Of a DNA stretch of 64,000 nt, positions 52,192-60,866 are shown piece after piece (position 1 is the first letter of the stretch; every line of letters begins with the position of its first letter). The notes beneath the pieces are model-generated. The model did not search any database and was not told the origin of the DNA. It saw only the letters and a list, made by a program, of their open reading frames with translations. This DNA comes from Hymenobacter sp. BT559 (lineage in GTDB: Bacteria; Bacteroidota; Bacteroidia; Cytophagales; Hymenobacteraceae): positions 248,001-312,000 of the forward strand of contig NZ_JAGETY010000006.1 of NCBI RefSeq assembly GCF_017571525.1, in the 5' to 3' direction. A program made the position numbers and the translations under genes.

Positions 52192-53628
52192 GTGCTAAAA
52201 GCTAGATTTCCCTCGGTCCGCGATTATTTCCCGTTCGAGCCGACCGACGACCAGGCCGAATTATTCGTGCAGCTCGATGAGTTTTTGCGCGACCAACTGC
52301 CGGGGCGGAAGGTGTTTGTGCTGCGCGGCTACGCCGGCACCGGCAAAACCACCGTTGTGAGCGCCCTCGTGCAGTGGCTAGGCCGCATGCAGCGCCGCTA
52401 CGCGCTCATGGCGCCCACCGGCCGCGCCGCCAAGGTGATGAGCGCCTACGCGGGCGTGCCAGCCAGCACCATTCACAAAAAAATATACCGCCAAACCAGC
52501 GGCTCGCCCAGCGAGCGCCTCAGCTTCACGCGCCAGCCCAATCGCCAAGAGGAAACGCTTTTTATTGTGGATGAGGCCTCTATGATTTCTGATGAGAAGG
52601 CTTTTGGCGAAAACGGCCTGCTCGACGACCTCATGGGCTTCGTGTTTGAGCGCAGCACCAACCGGCTGCTGCTCATCGGCGACACGGCCCAGCTGCCGCC
52701 GGTGGGCCAGCTGCTGAGCCCCGCCCTCGACCCTGAGCTGCTAGCCCATCGTTTCCGTGCTAGGGTCGATGGGGTAGAGCTGCGCCAGGTAATGCGTCAG
52801 GCCGAGGCCTCGGGCATCCTAGTGAATGCCACCGAGCTGCGCGAGGAATTGCGCGAGGAAACGCCGGATATTCACTTGCATACCAAGGGCTTTCGCGACA
52901 TTTTTAAGATGGGTGGCGACAAGCTCGAAGACGGTCTGCGCTGGGCCTATCGCCACTTCGGCCACGAGAACACGACCATCATTTGCCGCTCCAACCGCAA
53001 CGCTAACCAGTACAACCAACTTATCCGGCGCACGCTGTTTGAAGCTGAGGAAGAGATTGAGGCTGGCGACTACATCATGGTGGTGCGCAACAATTATTTC
53101 TGGCTGCCCAAAGATTCGGAAATCGGCTTTCTGGCGAATGGCGATTTTCTGGAAATTCAAAAGATAATACGCCGCGAAGAGGTCTTTGGCTGCCGCTTTG
53201 CGCAGGCCAGGGTACGCCTGGTAGACTACCCCGACGAGCCCGAGCTGGAAGTGAAGCTGCTGCTCGATACGCTGCACACCGAAAGCCCCTCGCTGCCGCG
53301 CGACCAAAACGAGAAGCTGTACCAAGCCATTACCGAAGATTACGCCCACCTCACCAAGAAGAGCGAGCGCAACGCCGAGATGCGCAAAGACCCGTATCTC
53401 AATGCGTTGCAAATAAAGTTTGCCTACGCCCTCACGTGCCATAAGGCGCAGGGCGGCCAGTGGCAGGCGGTGTTTGTCGACCATGGCTTTATCAAGCCCG
53501 ACGAGCCGGTGGGCGGCGAGTTTGCGCGCTGGCTCTACACAGCCATTACGCGGGCGTCGGAGCGGCTGTTCCTGCTCAATTTTCAGCGGCGGCTGCTGGC
53601 TGAAAATGAGGCAGAAGCAAGCGAATAG
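52192..53628 (+). CDS. RecD-like superfamily 1 DNA helicase
   Basis: A 478-residue ATP-dependent helicase. Walker A VLRGYAGTGKTT (residues 43-54), Walker B FIVDEASMISD (about 123-133), GDTAQLPPVG (motif III), and C-terminal UvrD_C_2 motif KFAYALTCHKAQGGQWQAVFVDHGF (motif VI region) with RWLYTAITRASERLFLL. GTG start at 52192. It belongs to the short RecD2/AAA_30 group without N-terminal HhH domains. Bacteroidota carry this as a single gene; a repair role is inferred. Confidence 0.92.
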   Translation: MLKARFPSVRDYFPFEPTDDQAELFVQLDEFLRDQLPGRKVFVLRGYAGTGKTTVVSALVQWLGRMQRRYALMAPTGRAAKVMSAYAGVPASTIHKKIYRQTSGSPSERLSFTRQPNRQEETLFIVDEASMISDEKAFGENGLLDDLMGFVFERSTNRLLLIGDTAQLPPVGQLLSPALDPELLAHRFRARVDGVELRQVMRQAEASGILVNATELREELREETPDIHLHTKGFRDIFKMGGDKLEDGLRWAYRHFGHENTTIICRSNRNANQYNQLIRRTLFEAEEEIEAGDYIMVVRNNYFWLPKDSEIGFLANGDFLEIQKIIRREEVFGCRFAQARVRLVDYPDEPELEVKLLLDTLHTESPSLPRDQNEKLYQAITEDYAHLTKKSERNAEMRKDPYLNALQIKFAYALTCHKAQGGQWQAVFVDHGFIKPDEPVGGEFARWLYTAITRASERLFLLNFQRRLLAENEAEASE

Positions 53629-53721
53629 CGCGGTGCAGAAGAATTGGAATTATAGGAATGAAGCGCTTACCTTGGTCGCGCATTTTTCATCTTTTCTACC
53701 TCCCTTTTTTCTGCCTGCTTT

Positions 53722-54381
53722 ATGAAACATCTTTTCCTGGCTTTTGCCCTGCTGTTTACAGTGGGCGTGGCGGCTGCCCAAACGCGTGAAATCTACACCA
53801 GCCCCAAGTTTAAGGAGCTAGCCAAAGACCACAAGGTGCTGGCCATCCTGCCCTTCAAGGCCACGCTATCGCTGCGCCCTAATGAAGTGGCCAAAAATGG
53901 CGGCCCCGAAGGCGTGCACCAGCTGGAGCTGCGCGAAGGCCTGAATGTGCAAAGCGCCCTGCAATCGTACTTCCTCAAGCAAAAGCAAGACAAGGATATG
54001 ACGATAGACGTGCAGGACGTTGCCAAAACCAACGCGCTGCTGGCCAAAACCAACATCACGGCCGAGAAGATGCCCACCATGACGATGGAGGAGCTAGCCC
54101 AGCTGCTGGGCGTAGACGGCATTATCTCGGGCACGTTTGAAAGCTCGCAGCCTTTCTCCAATGGGGCGGCCATCGCCATGACCATGATGGTGGGTTTTAG
54201 CGGCTCAACCAACACAGGCAAGCTGAGCATCAACATCCACGATGGCAAAACGAGCGAGCTGCTGTGGAAATACGATAAAAGCCTTGGGCGCGGCCTGGGC
54301 TCCGATACGGGCAGCATTATCACGGTAATTATGCGCAAGGCATCGCGTCAATTTCCGTATTCCAAGGAATTCAAAAGCTAG
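53722..54381 (+). CDS. Secreted protein, CsgG/LpoB-like or GNA1162-like, hypothetical
   Basis: A 219-residue exported protein. Signal peptide MKHLFLAFALLFTVGVAAAQ, then VLAILPFKATLSLRP (the start typical of CsgG-like folds), a helix with LREGLNVQSALQSYFLKQKQDKDMTIDVQDV, and ELAQLLGVDGIISGTFESSQPFSNGAAIAMTMMVG, and GKLSINIHDGKTSELLWKYDKSLGRG. The arrangement resembles small CsgG-like accessory lipoproteins, but no lipobox Cys is present. Function unknown. Confidence 0.7.
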   Translation: MKHLFLAFALLFTVGVAAAQTREIYTSPKFKELAKDHKVLAILPFKATLSLRPNEVAKNGGPEGVHQLELREGLNVQSALQSYFLKQKQDKDMTIDVQDVAKTNALLAKTNITAEKMPTMTMEELAQLLGVDGIISGTFESSQPFSNGAAIAMTMMVGFSGSTNTGKLSINIHDGKTSELLWKYDKSLGRGLGSDTGSIITVIMRKASRQFPYSKEFKS

Positions 54382-54435
54382 CTGTGGGGTTAGCGGCCTA
54401 GCGTTGGCCGACGTTGTTGTTAAATTGGCCGCAGA

Positions 54436-54466
54436 TTTGCCAGCGCCGGCTTATCGCTTAAATTTG
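54436..54466 (+). promoter_or_regulatory. Complete Bacteroidota promoter (TTTG -33, N19, TAAATTTG -7) for the DUF1573 gene
   Basis: TTTG at 54436-54439 and TAAATTTG at 54459-54466 are 19 nt apart, an exact fit to TTTG-N19-TAnnTTTG. A transcript would start around 54472, leaving about 28 nt of leader before the ATG at 54500. The best-formed promoter in the window. Confidence 0.7.
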
Positions 54467-54499
54467 TTTTTCTCCCAATAACCCAATCCTACCCCTGTC

Positions 54500-54931
54500 A
54501 TGACGAAGATGCTGCTGCTGGCCCTGGGCCTCACGTTTGCGGGCACCGCTGCCCACGCTCAGGCCACCAAGCCTGCCAAAGCCACCGCGAAGCCGGCCGG
54601 CCCCCAGATTGAGTTTTCGGAAGTGAAGTACGACTTCGGCACCATCAAGCAGGGCGACATTGTGGACCACGTGTTTAAGTTTAAGAACACTGGCACCCAG
54701 CCGCTCGTGATTTCTAACATCGGCGTAAGCTGCGGCTGCACCACCCCTAGCTGGACCAAAGAGCCCGTGCAGCCCGGCAAAACCGGCACCATCTCGGCCA
54801 AATTCAACTCGGCTGGCAAAATGGGCATGCAAACCAAAGTGCTGACCATCGACTCGAACTCGGCCGGTGGCAGCACCACCGTGTCGCTCGTAGGCGAGGT
54901 AAAGGAAGCCGCCACGGCTTCGGCTAAGTAA
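54500..54931 (+). CDS. DUF1573 secreted protein
   Basis: A 143-residue exported protein. Signal peptide MTKMLLLALGLTFAGTAAHAQ, Lys/Ala/Pro linker, then a DUF1573 immunoglobulin-like domain: IEFSEVKYDFGTIKQGDIVDHVFKFKNTGTQPLVISNIGVSCGCTTPSWTKEPVQPGKTGTISAKFNSAG. The CGCT motif and F-G-x-I-x-x-G-D start are diagnostic. Probably envelope-located. Transcribed from a full -33/-7 promoter and ended by a perfect hairpin. Confidence 0.93.
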   Translation: MTKMLLLALGLTFAGTAAHAQATKPAKATAKPAGPQIEFSEVKYDFGTIKQGDIVDHVFKFKNTGTQPLVISNIGVSCGCTTPSWTKEPVQPGKTGTISAKFNSAGKMGMQTKVLTIDSNSAGGSTTVSLVGEVKEAATASAK

Positions 54932-54956
54932 GCGCTTTTTAGCTACTATTAGCTAT

Positions 54957-54993
54957 AAAAAAGGGGCTAGCCACTGTGGCTAGCCCCTTTTTT
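54957..54993. terminator. Bidirectional terminator between DUF1573 and DUF423 genes
   Basis: Stem AAAAAAGGGGCTAGCCA (54957-54973) and complement 54977-54993, loop CTG, with A-run and T-run; contains a GCTAGC in each arm. Confidence 0.95.
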
Positions 54994-55013
54994 TGCGTCA
55001 TATCGAGCGTAAG

Positions 55014-55394
55014 CTAGAGCTTGCTCACGGCCAGCAGCAGGCGAATCCAGCCGCCAATGAGCAGCAAGCCACCGATGGGGGCCACCGCCCCAAACTTGGT
55101 GATGCCCGTGAAGCAGATGGCGTAGAGCGAGCCACTGAAGATAAGAATACCCCCGAGCCACAGCGCCGCCGTGGTGTCGAGCGGGTCGCGCAGCTCGGGC
55201 CGGGCTACGGCCAGCATGCCCACCGCCAGCAGGGCCAGCGTGTGATAAAACTGATAGCGAACGGCCGTTTCAAAGGTTTCGAGGCGGCCGCTGGCCTCAA
55301 GCATGGGCCGCAGGCCATGCGCGCCAAAGGCGCCGATGGCCACGGTAAGCGCCCCTAGCAGGGCCGCGAGCTGAAGAATAAGGCGGGGAGACAT
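55014..55394 (-). CDS. DUF423 membrane protein
   Basis: A 126-residue polytopic membrane protein of the DUF423 family. Starts MSPRLILQLAALLGALTVAIGAFGAHGLRPMLEA (the family's GAFGAHGL motif), then FETAVRYQFYHTLALLAVGMLA, GGILIFSGSLYAICFTGI and GAVAPIGGLLLIGGWIRLLLA. The ATG at 55394 is preferred to 55421. The upstream sequence TATCGTTTGCTT resembles a -7 element, with the start a few nt after it. Function unknown. Confidence 0.9.
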   Translation of the reverse strand: MSPRLILQLAALLGALTVAIGAFGAHGLRPMLEASGRLETFETAVRYQFYHTLALLAVGMLAVARPELRDPLDTTAALWLGGILIFSGSLYAICFTGITKFGAVAPIGGLLLIGGWIRLLLAVSKL

Positions 55395-55425
55395 AAGCAA
55401 ACGATAAAAATTTGCTTGCAAAGAA

Positions 55426-55536
55426 CGTCATGCTGAGCCCCGTGAGGCATCTCGTTCCTATTGCTAGGCTAGCATGCTACTGGTGCGCGCAAGATGCCCG
55501 GTAAGGTTCGATATGATACTTTATGAGCGTAACTGA
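55426..55536. repeat. Degenerate inverted repeat, half-element of the CATGCTGAGC type
   Basis: CATGCTGAGCCCCGTGAGGCATCT at 55430 or so has a loosely complementary partner near AGATGCCCGGTAAGGTTCGATATG (55491-55514); about 14 of 24 positions match. It belongs to the same general class as the 3895-3986 element but has decayed. The 55395-55558 gap holds nothing else. Confidence 0.35.
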
Positions 55537-55558
55537 TTCATCAGCAACAGCTAGCGCC

Positions 55559-56083
55559 TCAGGCTCGGGGCGGTAGTGCATCGGCCGAGAAATGAAACGG
55601 CAGCAAGTCGGCCAAGCGCTCGAAACGAAGCACCGAGCCGCTAATACTCGGGAGTAGCAACCAAATGGGCTGGCCCTGGCGCACTTCGTATTCGAGCATT
55701 ACTTGGCGGCAGGCGCCGCAGGGTAGGGCGGGGCCAAACTCGCCCTCGGCGGGGCGGCCCGCCACGGCCATGCCCACGATAAGCGGCGGCGGACTGGGCC
55801 GGCTGCCCGCCAGCCCAAACAAGGCCGTGCGCTCGGCGCACAGACCCGAGGGGTAGGCGGCGTTTTCCTGGTTGGTGCCCTGCACGAGGCTGCCATCGAC
55901 CAGTAAAAGTGCGGCACCCACGTGGAAATGCGAATAGGGGGCATAGGAATGGGCGGTGGCGGCGCGGGCAGCGTCCCAGACCTGGCGCTCGGCGGCGCTG
56001 AGCTGGTCGGGAGTGGCTAGCTCGTGGTAGTGCAGCGAAAGCTGGCGCAGGGTAGTGGTAGCGTCGATGGTGGGGGCAGCCAT
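55559..56083 (-). CDS. cdd: Cytidine deaminase
   Basis: A 174-residue zinc enzyme of pyrimidine salvage (cytidine to uridine). SHFHVGAALLLVDG, NAAYPSGLCAERTALFGLAG (zinc ligand Cys, catalytic Glu), and PCGACRQVMLEYE (two further zinc Cys). The ATG at 56083 (MAAPTIDATTT) is chosen; 56149 gives a poorly conserved extension. Longer than the 130-residue small class by an N-terminal and a C-terminal extension (LLPSISGSVLRFERLADLLPFHF), both normal in Bacteroidota members. Confidence 0.93.
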   Translation of the reverse strand: MAAPTIDATTTLRQLSLHYHELATPDQLSAAERQVWDAARAATAHSYAPYSHFHVGAALLLVDGSLVQGTNQENAAYPSGLCAERTALFGLAGSRPSPPPLIVGMAVAGRPAEGEFGPALPCGACRQVMLEYEVRQGQPIWLLLPSISGSVLRFERLADLLPFHFSADALPPRA

Positions 56084-56212
56084 TGCGGCGGGAATAAAAA
56101 CGGGGCGACAAAGTAAGGGCTTATTTTGGAATAGGCAACCCGGGCGCAAAAACGGCTAGCCCCGCTCTGAGAAGGGCCAGCCCGCCAGGCTGGCCTCATT
56201 GGGCGGGCCATG

Positions 56213-56220
56213 TACTTTTG
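56213..56220 (+). promoter_or_regulatory. -7 element TACTTTTG for the 56226 gene
   Basis: TACTTTTG (TAnnTTTG exact) ends 5 nt before ATG 56226, implying a leaderless mRNA and supporting this start over 56199. Confidence 0.6.
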
Positions 56221-56225
56221 CCCGC

Positions 56226-57584
56226 ATGACCCCACCTACCCGCTTGCTGCTACTCGGGGCCGGTCGCTCGGCTTCGGCACTTATTCAGTACCTGTTGCGC
56301 CACGCCCCGGCCGAGCGCTGGTTTCTGACCGTGGCCGATGCCGCGCCCGCCCACCTCGCCCCGGTGCTGGCCGCGCACTCGCAGTATGCCCGCGCCGTAC
56401 CGCTCGATGCGCGCGATACCGCACAGCTGCGCGAGCTGGTAGCGGAGGCCGACCTCGTTATCTCGATGCTGCCCGCCTTTTTGCACCCGCTGGTGGCCCG
56501 AACCTGCCTGGAGTTTGGGCGCCACCTGGCCACGGCCAGCTACGTGAGCCCCGACGTACAGGCCTTGCACCAGGATGCGCAGGCGGCCGGCCTGGTGTTT
56601 TTGATGGAATGCGGCCTCGACCCCGGGCTCGACCACATGTCGGCAATGCAGACTATCAATGCGTTGAATGAGCAAGGCGCACGCATCACCGGCTTCCGCT
56701 CGTACTGCGGCGGGCTGGTGGCGCCCGAGAGCGAAGGCGACAATCCCTGGCACTACAAGTTCAGCTGGAACCCGCGCAACGTGGTGCTGGCTGGCCAGGG
56801 CGGCCCCGCCCAGTACCTCGAAAACGGCGAGTTGCAACACATTTCGTATCACGAGCTGTTTGCCCGTGCCGCCACGATAAGTGTGCCCGGCCACGGCCAT
56901 TTCGAGGGCTACGCCAACCGCGACTCGCTCACGTACCGCGCCGCGTATGGGCTGGCCGACGTGCAAACTATGCTGCGCGGCACCTTGCGCCGCCCCGGCT
57001 ACTGCCCGGCCTGGCAGGTACTGGTCGAGCTAGGCCTCACCGATGATGAAACCCGCCTGGATAACCCCGCCGGCCTGCCCTGGCAGGCGCTGGTAGCTAG
57101 TCGCTTTCCCGAAGAAGAAATAGTGGGCGATGTGGCCCAGCACGTAGCCGCCAGCTTTGGCCTTGACCTGCACGGCCCCGAGCTAACGCGCCTGGCCTGG
57201 CTAGGCATCTTTGGCGAGCGCCCAGTAGGCATGTCCAACGCTACCCCGGCCCAGCTGCTGGAGCACTTATTGGTAGAGAAGTGGGCGCTCGGCCCCCACG
57301 ACCGCGACCAGGTGGTGATGCAGCATCAGTTTGAGTATGAGCTGCAGGGCCAGGCGCGCTGCCGCACGGCCTCGCTGGTGGTGACCGGGGCCGATGCCAC
57401 GCACACGGCCATGGCCCAAACCGTGGGCCTGCCGCTGGGCATGGCCGTGCGCCGGCTGCTGCGCGGCGAGGTAGCGGGCCGCGGCGTGGTCATCCCCACC
57501 ACGGCGGAGCTCTACGCGCCCATTCTACAAGAGCTGGCAGCCGACTACGGCATTGCCTTTGAAGAGCACGACGACGCCCGTTAA
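56226..57584 (+). CDS. Saccharopine dehydrogenase-like reductase (C-terminal domain protein)
   Basis: A 452-residue enzyme of the saccharopine dehydrogenase (LYS9-type) superfamily. Rossmann start RLLLLGAGRSASALIQYLLRHA, VLAAHSQYARAVPLDARD and MLPAFLHPLVARTCLEFGRHLATASYVSP; catalytic-domain segment VFLMECGLDPGLDHMSAMQTI and FRSYCGGLVAPESEGDNPWHYKFSWNPRNVVLAG. Members act in lysine metabolism (alpha-aminoadipate/saccharopine) or in carboxy-polyamine synthesis. Its stop overlaps the start of the next gene (TAATG), suggesting translational coupling with an ABC permease; the link is not explained. Confidence 0.88.
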   Translation: MTPPTRLLLLGAGRSASALIQYLLRHAPAERWFLTVADAAPAHLAPVLAAHSQYARAVPLDARDTAQLRELVAEADLVISMLPAFLHPLVARTCLEFGRHLATASYVSPDVQALHQDAQAAGLVFLMECGLDPGLDHMSAMQTINALNEQGARITGFRSYCGGLVAPESEGDNPWHYKFSWNPRNVVLAGQGGPAQYLENGELQHISYHELFARAATISVPGHGHFEGYANRDSLTYRAAYGLADVQTMLRGTLRRPGYCPAWQVLVELGLTDDETRLDNPAGLPWQALVASRFPEEEIVGDVAQHVAASFGLDLHGPELTRLAWLGIFGERPVGMSNATPAQLLEHLLVEKWALGPHDRDQVVMQHQFEYELQGQARCRTASLVVTGADATHTAMAQTVGLPLGMAVRRLLRGEVAGRGVVIPTTAELYAPILQELAADYGIAFEEHDDAR

Positions 57585-58564
57585 TGTTTCGTCACCCCAT
57601 GCTCCCTGCCGCCCCGCTGGCCGCTTACCTGCGCTTACGGCTGCGGCTGCTAGCCCGCCTCCTGTGTGAAATTGGCTGGTGGCGGCTGGTGCTAGGTGGC
57701 GCGATGCTAGGGCTAGGCCTATTGCAGGCGCTGGCCAGCCTGGGAGGGCACCCGGTGGGGCGCTGGCTGCTGCCGCTGTTGGGGGCGGGGGCGCTGCTAG
57801 GGGCGCACCGCCAGCGCGCCGACCTGCCGTTTCTGGCTAGCGCGGCGCCTGGCTTTCGGCCGTGGCTGGCGGTCGAGTATGGGCTAGCGGCGCTGCCGGG
57901 GGCGCTCGGTCTGCTAGCAGTGCGAGGCTACGGCCCCGCGGCGCTCTTGCTGGGGCTGGCGCCGCTGGTAGCCTGGGCCCCGCCAGCCCGCGCCGATGCC
58001 GCCACCCGGCACCGCTGGCGCAGCCCGTTTCGGAGCGAGGCGTTTGAGTGGGTAGGAGGGATGCGGGCCACCAAGGGTCTGTGGTTGTGGCCTATACTGG
58101 TGGCGCTAGCTACTTGGCAGCGCGCCCAGCCCCTGGCGCCGGTGGCGGGCCTGCTGCTCTGGCTGCTGGTAGTAGCCGCCTGCTACGGCATCCCGGAGCC
58201 TAGCCCAATGTTGACGCTGGCGGCCCGCACGCCCCGGCAGTTTTTGCGGCGGCGCCTGGCGCTGGGCCTCGGCTATGCGGCAGCTACGGCGGCGCCGTTT
58301 TGGCTATTGCTGGGGCTCGGGAGCGCCGGTGGGGGCGCTGTCCTGGCGGTGGCGCTGTTTTGGCTGTGGCTGCTGAGTATGGTAATTCTTTGTAAATACG
58401 CCTTTTACCCGGTTGTGGGGCATATTCGCAGTACCCAGGGGCTGGTGCTGGCGGTGGGCCTGCTAGGGGCTTGGCACCCGGCCTACCCGCCCGTAATGCT
58501 GGCCGCTGCTGGTGGGCTGGTGTGGCAAAGCCAGCGCCGCTTGCGGGCCGTATTGGCCACTTAG
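57584..58564 (+). CDS. ABC-type permease-like membrane protein, hypothetical
   Basis: A 326-residue polytopic membrane protein, Leu/Ala/Gly-rich, with about eight helices (LLQALASLGGHPVGRWLLPLLGAGALLG; LWPILVALATWQ; LAPVAGLLLWLLVVAAC; GLGYAAATAAPFWLLLGLGSA; VALFWLWLLSMVILCKYA). Starts with ATG overlapping the previous stop by one base and is followed 14 nt later by the ATPase gene, so it is almost certainly the membrane half of an ABC exporter. Sequence is poorly conserved and no subfamily is named. Confidence 0.65.
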   Translation: MFRHPMLPAAPLAAYLRLRLRLLARLLCEIGWWRLVLGGAMLGLGLLQALASLGGHPVGRWLLPLLGAGALLGAHRQRADLPFLASAAPGFRPWLAVEYGLAALPGALGLLAVRGYGPAALLLGLAPLVAWAPPARADAATRHRWRSPFRSEAFEWVGGMRATKGLWLWPILVALATWQRAQPLAPVAGLLLWLLVVAACYGIPEPSPMLTLAARTPRQFLRRRLALGLGYAAATAAPFWLLLGLGSAGGGAVLAVALFWLWLLSMVILCKYAFYPVVGHIRSTQGLVLAVGLLGAWHPAYPPVMLAAAGGLVWQSQRRLRAVLAT

Positions 58565-58578
58565 CAACAACCTGTCTT

Positions 58579-59277
58579 ATGCTTGAAATCAAGGATTTGC
58601 ATAAAGCCTACGGCCCCCACGAAGTGCTGCGCGGCGTGAGCCTGGCGGTGCGGCCGGGCATTATCCACGGCCTGGTGGGGGCCAATGGCGCTGGCAAAAC
58701 CACGCTTATCAACTGCCTCTACGGCCTGGAAAGAGGCTTTACGGGCACCGTGCGGGCTAGCGAAAGTGCGAGCCTGCTGGTGCGCGAAGTCACGGGGCTG
58801 GTACCGTACGAGCCGTATTTCTACCCCCGCCTCACCGGGCGCGAGTACGTGACCTTCTGCCTGCAGGCGCGGGGCCGGCCGGTGGCCGACCTGCGCGGCT
58901 GGAACGAGGTGCTGGAGCTTCCCCTCGACCAATACGCCACTGAATACTCGGCCGGCATGAAGAAGAAGCTGGCCCTGCTGGCCGTGCTGGTGCAGGATTT
59001 TGCCTACCTCATCCTGGACGAGCCCTTCAACGGCCTCGACCTTGAGGCCAACCTGCTGCTCAAGGAAGTACTAAAGCGCTTGCGCGACCGGGGCACCGGC
59101 ATTCTGCTCACTTCGCACATTCTGGGCACGCTCACCGAGGTGGCCGACGAAGCCACCGTGTTGGTGGCGGGCCAAGTGCAGCGCCACTACACTGCGGCCG
59201 AGTTCGGCACCCTCGAAGCCGACTTGCTGGCCGCCCTGCATGGCCAGAAGCTGAGCCAGCTAGCCCAACTGTTGTGA
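58579..59277 (+). CDS. ABC transporter ATP-binding protein
   Basis: A 232-residue ATPase subunit. Walker A LVGANGAGKTT (about 33-43), Q-loop region VPYEPYFYPRLTGREY, signature YSAGMKKKLALLAVL (variant of LSGGQ), Walker B FAYLILDEPFNGLD, H-loop TSHILGTLTE. The YSAGM signature is typical of ABC-2 type exporters. Partner of the upstream permease. Frame open upstream, but MLEIKDLHKAYG is the normal beginning. Substrate unknown. Confidence 0.92.
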   Translation: MLEIKDLHKAYGPHEVLRGVSLAVRPGIIHGLVGANGAGKTTLINCLYGLERGFTGTVRASESASLLVREVTGLVPYEPYFYPRLTGREYVTFCLQARGRPVADLRGWNEVLELPLDQYATEYSAGMKKKLALLAVLVQDFAYLILDEPFNGLDLEANLLLKEVLKRLRDRGTGILLTSHILGTLTEVADEATVLVAGQVQRHYTAAEFGTLEADLLAALHGQKLSQLAQLL

Positions 59278-59309
59278 CCCTGGCCAGCCCAGGTGGCTAA
59301 AAGCCCAGC

Positions 59310-60032
59310 CTACAACGCCAGGTAAAATCCTGCCAGTAGTGCCCGGAACGCTGCCGAATACTGTCCGTCAGCCTCTTGGATGACAAGAGTAGAATCGAGC
59401 GGGCTAGCCGGCTTTTCGCGCCCAAACTGCCAGATGCTGCGCGTGATGCGCCCACCCGGGCGGTGTCGCACGGCCAGCCGCGCCTGCGCGCCTAGCCCGC
59501 TAGCCAGTGCCGCCTGCGCAAAATGCTGCATCTCGGGCGGCGGCAGCAGCACGGTGAGCGTGCCGGCCGGCGCCAAGTGCGCCGTGGCAAAATTGCAGAT
59601 TTCGGCAAAAGTGAGCGAGCTGGCCCCCGTATGCCGCGCCAGGGCGCGGGCCGCATCGGGCGGGGCCAGGCTGTGCCGAAAAAATGGCGGATTACAAATG
59701 AGGTGGCTGAATGGTGCCGGCCTGGTAGCCGCGTAAGCCGCCAGGCTCAGGGCATGCACAGCTATGCGGTCGGCCCAGGGGCTAGCTGCCACGTTGGCGG
59801 CAGCCTGCGCGGCAGCGGCTGGGTCAACTTCCACGGCTTCAATCAGCGCAGTTGAGGCGCGCTGGGCAGCCATGAGGGCTAGCAGGCCGGTGCCGGTGCC
59901 GATGTCCAGCACGCGGCTAGCCCCGGTGAGGTCGGTGGCCGCGCCCAGCAGGCAGGCATCGGTGCTCACCTTCTGGGCGCAATAAGCCTGCTCGATGCGG
60001 AATTGCTGAAATTGAAAAAAGTCGTTGGGCAA
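59310..60032 (-). CDS. tRNA1(Val) (adenine37-N6)-methyltransferase TrmN6-like
   Basis: A 240-residue SAM-dependent N6-adenine methyltransferase. MPNDFFQFQQFRIEQAYCAQKVSTDACLLGA matches the TrmN6/YfiC start; RVLDIGTGTGLLALMAAQRA is the SAM motif I; HLICNPPFFRHSL is the catalytic (N/D)PP(Y/F) motif. TTG start at 60032 is used because no ATG or GTG is in frame near the conserved N-terminus. It probably modifies A37 of tRNA-Val. Confidence 0.88.
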   Translation of the reverse strand: MPNDFFQFQQFRIEQAYCAQKVSTDACLLGAATDLTGASRVLDIGTGTGLLALMAAQRASTALIEAVEVDPAAAAQAAANVAASPWADRIAVHALSLAAYAATRPAPFSHLICNPPFFRHSLAPPDAARALARHTGASSLTFAEICNFATAHLAPAGTLTVLLPPPEMQHFAQAALASGLGAQARLAVRHRPGGRITRSIWQFGREKPASPLDSTLVIQEADGQYSAAFRALLAGFYLAL

Positions 60033-60071
60033 AATAGCGGGAGTAAGTGGGTCTGGGCAGTCAGTACAGCC

Positions 60072-60551
60072 CTAGCGAGGCTTTACAGGAATCCAGATTT
60101 CTTCTTTAGCTGTAGGGGCATCGGGGCGATAGTTGGCGGGCAGTACCTCGAAGTGGGGCCGGTCATCCAGGGCGTAGCCAGATGTGGGAAGCCACTCCAG
60201 CATAATGTAGCGAAACACGGCCGGGCCGCCGCTAGCGGGTCCCTGGTAGTCGAATACAGCGTAGAGGCCGGCTGGCAGCACAAGTAGCTCCAAATCGGCT
60301 GGCACATCCGCTGCCTGCGCTACGGCCACGGCTGCCCACTTCTCGAAAATAGCTTCGGGGCGAAAGCTTTGAAAGTAAGCAGCCCCATACATCTGCACTG
60401 AATACCGCTCGGCGCTGCCAGCGAAGGGCTGCGCCCGCAGCCGCTGCCCGAAGCTCCGCCACAGCGCGGCCGTCGTATCGGCCAGCAGCGACAGGCGCTG
60501 GCGCTGCCCGGCTAGGGTCGTTTCGGGCAGGGTTTCGAAGCGCGGCTGCAT
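60072..60551 (-). CDS. GyrI-like (AraC effector-binding-like) small-molecule-binding protein
   Basis: A 159-residue GyrI/effector-binding fold protein. MQPRFETLPETTLAGQRQRLSL and LWRSFGQRLRAQPFAG match the start of the stand-alone AraC-effector-binding (GyrI-like) family; FQSFRPEAIFEKWAAVAVAQAADVPADLELLVLPAGLYAVFDYQGP and C-terminal LDDRPHFEVLPANYRPDAPTAKEEIWIPVK complete it. No DNA-binding part. The ATG at 60551 is preferred to 60575. Probably binds drugs or metabolites. Confidence 0.88.
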   Translation of the reverse strand: MQPRFETLPETTLAGQRQRLSLLADTTAALWRSFGQRLRAQPFAGSAERYSVQMYGAAYFQSFRPEAIFEKWAAVAVAQAADVPADLELLVLPAGLYAVFDYQGPASGGPAVFRYIMLEWLPTSGYALDDRPHFEVLPANYRPDAPTAKEEIWIPVKPR

Positions 60552-60585
60552 GAGGAGACTTTTAGGCTTGGGCACCGCTAATTAT

Positions 60586-60866
60586 TCAGCTCAGGTCGAA
60601 AGGATTAAAAACACGTGCGCGGAGCTTATCGAACCACGAAATAGTATCTTGTCCAGTAAGTAAGTTGAGGTCTTTTAGGTCTCCATATACCCGATACCTG
60701 ACGTGCCAGTCCGGGTCATGTAAAAGTTGCCGCAGTTTGGTTACTGTTCCAAAATCGGTGGGCTTAATGAAATCAGGTAACAAACTGGCTGCATAGTAGC
60801 GAAGTGCCAATGCTTCATTTTCCAGCTCCTTGCTTAATAACGCAACTAGCGCATCTCTTTTTTGAA
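60586..60866 (-). CDS. C-terminal part of a frameshifted helical-repeat (HEAT-like) gene
   Basis: About 92 residues without a start codon of their own: KRDALVALLSKELENEALALRYYAASLLPDFIKPTDFGTVTKLRQLLHDPDWHVRYRVYGDLKDLNLLTG. Helical HEAT-like repeats (RYYAASLL, HVRYRVYGDL). Adding one A to the run at 60858-60863 joins it to the 60846-61196 product through AEFKKRDALVAL. The gene is slightly AT-rich. Confidence 0.55.
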
